This document shows positions 62,975 to 64,000 of a DNA stretch of 64,000 nt, piece after piece (the first letter of the stretch is position 1; each line of letters begins with the position of its first letter). The DNA comes from Candidatus Sulfuricurvum sp. RIFRC-1 (GTDB lineage: Bacteria > Campylobacterota > Campylobacteria > Campylobacterales > Sulfurimonadaceae). The notes under the pieces are model-generated. The model was not told the DNA's origin and did no database searches. It saw only the letters and a list, made by a program, of their open reading frames with translations. The position numbers and the translations under genes were made by a program. The stretch is from assembly GCF_000310245.1 (NCBI RefSeq), contig NC_020505.1, positions 1,398,001 to 1,462,000 on the forward strand. Direction: 5' to 3'.

Positions 62975-64000
62975 CGTGTACCTCATAGTGCTCCAGTGTG
63001 ATCCAATCACCGCTGATATCTTCATTCGATTCAATGATCACTTTATTAAAAAACTGATCATACCCACTATAGTGTTTACCATCACCCGATTCGACTAATA
63101 CTTCCAAAGGAATTGTCATCGTTTTTTCTCGAAATGCATAATTGTTGGCGGTGATCAAGGCATTGAGTTCAGCCATTCTTTGAGCAGAAAGGGCACCGTT
63201 GACTTCCGGTTTCATGGTCGCACTCGGTGTACCGTCACGCTTGGAATAGGTAAAAGGGTGGATATGAGTTAGGTGCAGATGTTTGATATTTTCCATCGCT
63301 TCCTGCCAAAGCAGATCACTTTCACCCGGATGTCCAACGATAAAATCGGTTCCGAGAGCAAACCCTTTGGCATTCAGCATTCCGAATAATTCCACATCAC
63401 TTTTATGGCGGTTGCGGCGGTTCATCAGACGAAGCATCTCATCACTGCTGTGCTGAATCGCGATATGAAGATGGCGTTCCAACCACGGTTCATCCAAAAT
63501 CTCCCGAAATGCTTCATTGATCTGTATCGGTTCCAACGAACCTACACGTATACGTCGAACTCCTCGGATCAGCGACATTTTTTTCATCAGTTCCGCGATA
63601 TTTCGCCCCTCACCCTGACCGTAACTGCCGACATTCGTTCCCGTAAGGACAAATTCACCGAAACCGTTCGAAGCTAAACGCGATACCTGCTCTAAAATCT
63701 TAGCTTCATCCATACTGCGAGCATCACCGCGCACATATGGGATAATACAATAACTGCAACGGAAATTGCACCCCTCTTGTATCTTGATAAACGCGCGTGA
63801 TTTTCCGACAAACTCATCGACAATTGCATCATCAATGTAGTTCAAATCGCCAATTTCATAAAAACGGCTCTCTGAGGAGAGAAGTGTATTGATCTTCATT
63901 TTTTCCGAAGGGCCGAACACCCCTTGGATCTTTCCTGCACCGAAAAGAGATTCCCCTTTGGTATGGGCACCGCATCCGGTCAAAAAGAGTTTTTTGCCCT
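62949..64000 (-). CDS. mtaB: tRNA t6A37 methylthiotransferase MtaB (N-terminus beyond window)
   Basis: The frame is open to the right edge; visible residues start KKLFLTGCGAHTKG. The radical-SAM site is EGCNFRCSYCIIPYVRG (CxxxCxxC). GFALGTDFIVGHPGES and the C-terminal TRAM-like region are typical. It adds a methylthio group to t6A37 of certain tRNAs. The stop overlaps the FtsH-like start by 26 bp. Confidence 0.92.
   Translation of the reverse strand, partial: GKKLFLTGCGAHTKGESLFGAGKIQGVFGPSEKMKINTLLSSESRFYEIGDLNYIDDAIVDEFVGKSRAFIKIQEGCNFRCSYCIIPYVRGDARSMDEAKILEQVSRLASNGFGEFVLTGTNVGSYGQGEGRNIAELMKKMSLIRGVRRIRVGSLEPIQINEAFREILDEPWLERHLHIAIQHSSDEMLRLMNRRNRHKSDVELFGMLNAKGFALGTDFIVGHPGESDLLWQEAMENIKHLHLTHIHPFTYSKRDGTPSATMKPEVNGALSAQRMAELNALITANNYAFREKTMTIPLEVLVESGDGKHYSGYDQFFNKVIIESNEDISGDWITLEHYEVHDEYNMAKF

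Overview
The window looks like a chromosomal piece of a Campylobacterota bacterium close to Sulfuricurvum or Sulfurimonas. This is inferred from gene content and protein style: SdhABE-type succinate dehydrogenase/fumarate reductase, BioV, an FtsH-like ATPase next to MtaB, many GGDEF/EAL proteins, monohaem cytochromes c and nif genes. No rRNA, tRNA or CRISPR array was seen.

Region 1 (1-4.5 kb) is nitrogenase cofactor assembly on the minus strand: nifE and a left-truncated nifN. They are separated by an mscS channel gene and a plus-strand MntA/HepT (MNT-HEPN) toxin-antitoxin pair. Similar -24/-12-like elements precede both nif genes.

Region 2 (4.6-31.3 kb) is nitrate assimilation in three plus-strand units: narK plus a PP2C/kinase fusion; nrtA-nrtB-nrtD plus a porin; and cobA-nirA-ferredoxin/DmsC fusion-nasA, with a divergent sirohaem gene. 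The three units share a 17-bp palindromic site placed 31-32 bp before the -10 box, and a conserved leader whose short palindrome overlaps the ribosome binding site. NirA carries a C-terminal extension resembling the C-lobe of a Ser/Thr kinase, best compared with the PP2C/kinase of the first unit.

Between the first two units (7.4-19.1 kb) lies a decaying stretch. A GGDEF-EAL gene, the kinase gene and a DUF255/YyaL-type gene carry single-base frameshifts. An AT-rich operon (KAP/YobI-type NTPase, zeta-like kinase, small partner) has two exact tandem duplications, of 29 and 146 bp. An IS3-family element sits in the signal peptide of the YyaL-type gene, and removing it with one AGC target copy restores the frame.

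Region 3 (31.3-64 kb) is mostly intact housekeeping and signalling: two cytochromes c, an FmdE-like protein, GIY-YIG and DnaJ/TerB proteins, five c-di-GMP-type proteins in the whole window (one with a degenerate GGDEF), two TonB-like proteins, DinD, FolD, LepB, RpiB, Apt, TrpB, PepA, YchF, Psd, TruD, ThiL, SdhABE, MogA, BioV, an FtsH-like ATPase without the HEXXH site, and a truncated mtaB. Several dispersed hairpin repeats sit between genes.

All calls rest on reading the sequence and remembered family features; no database search was run.
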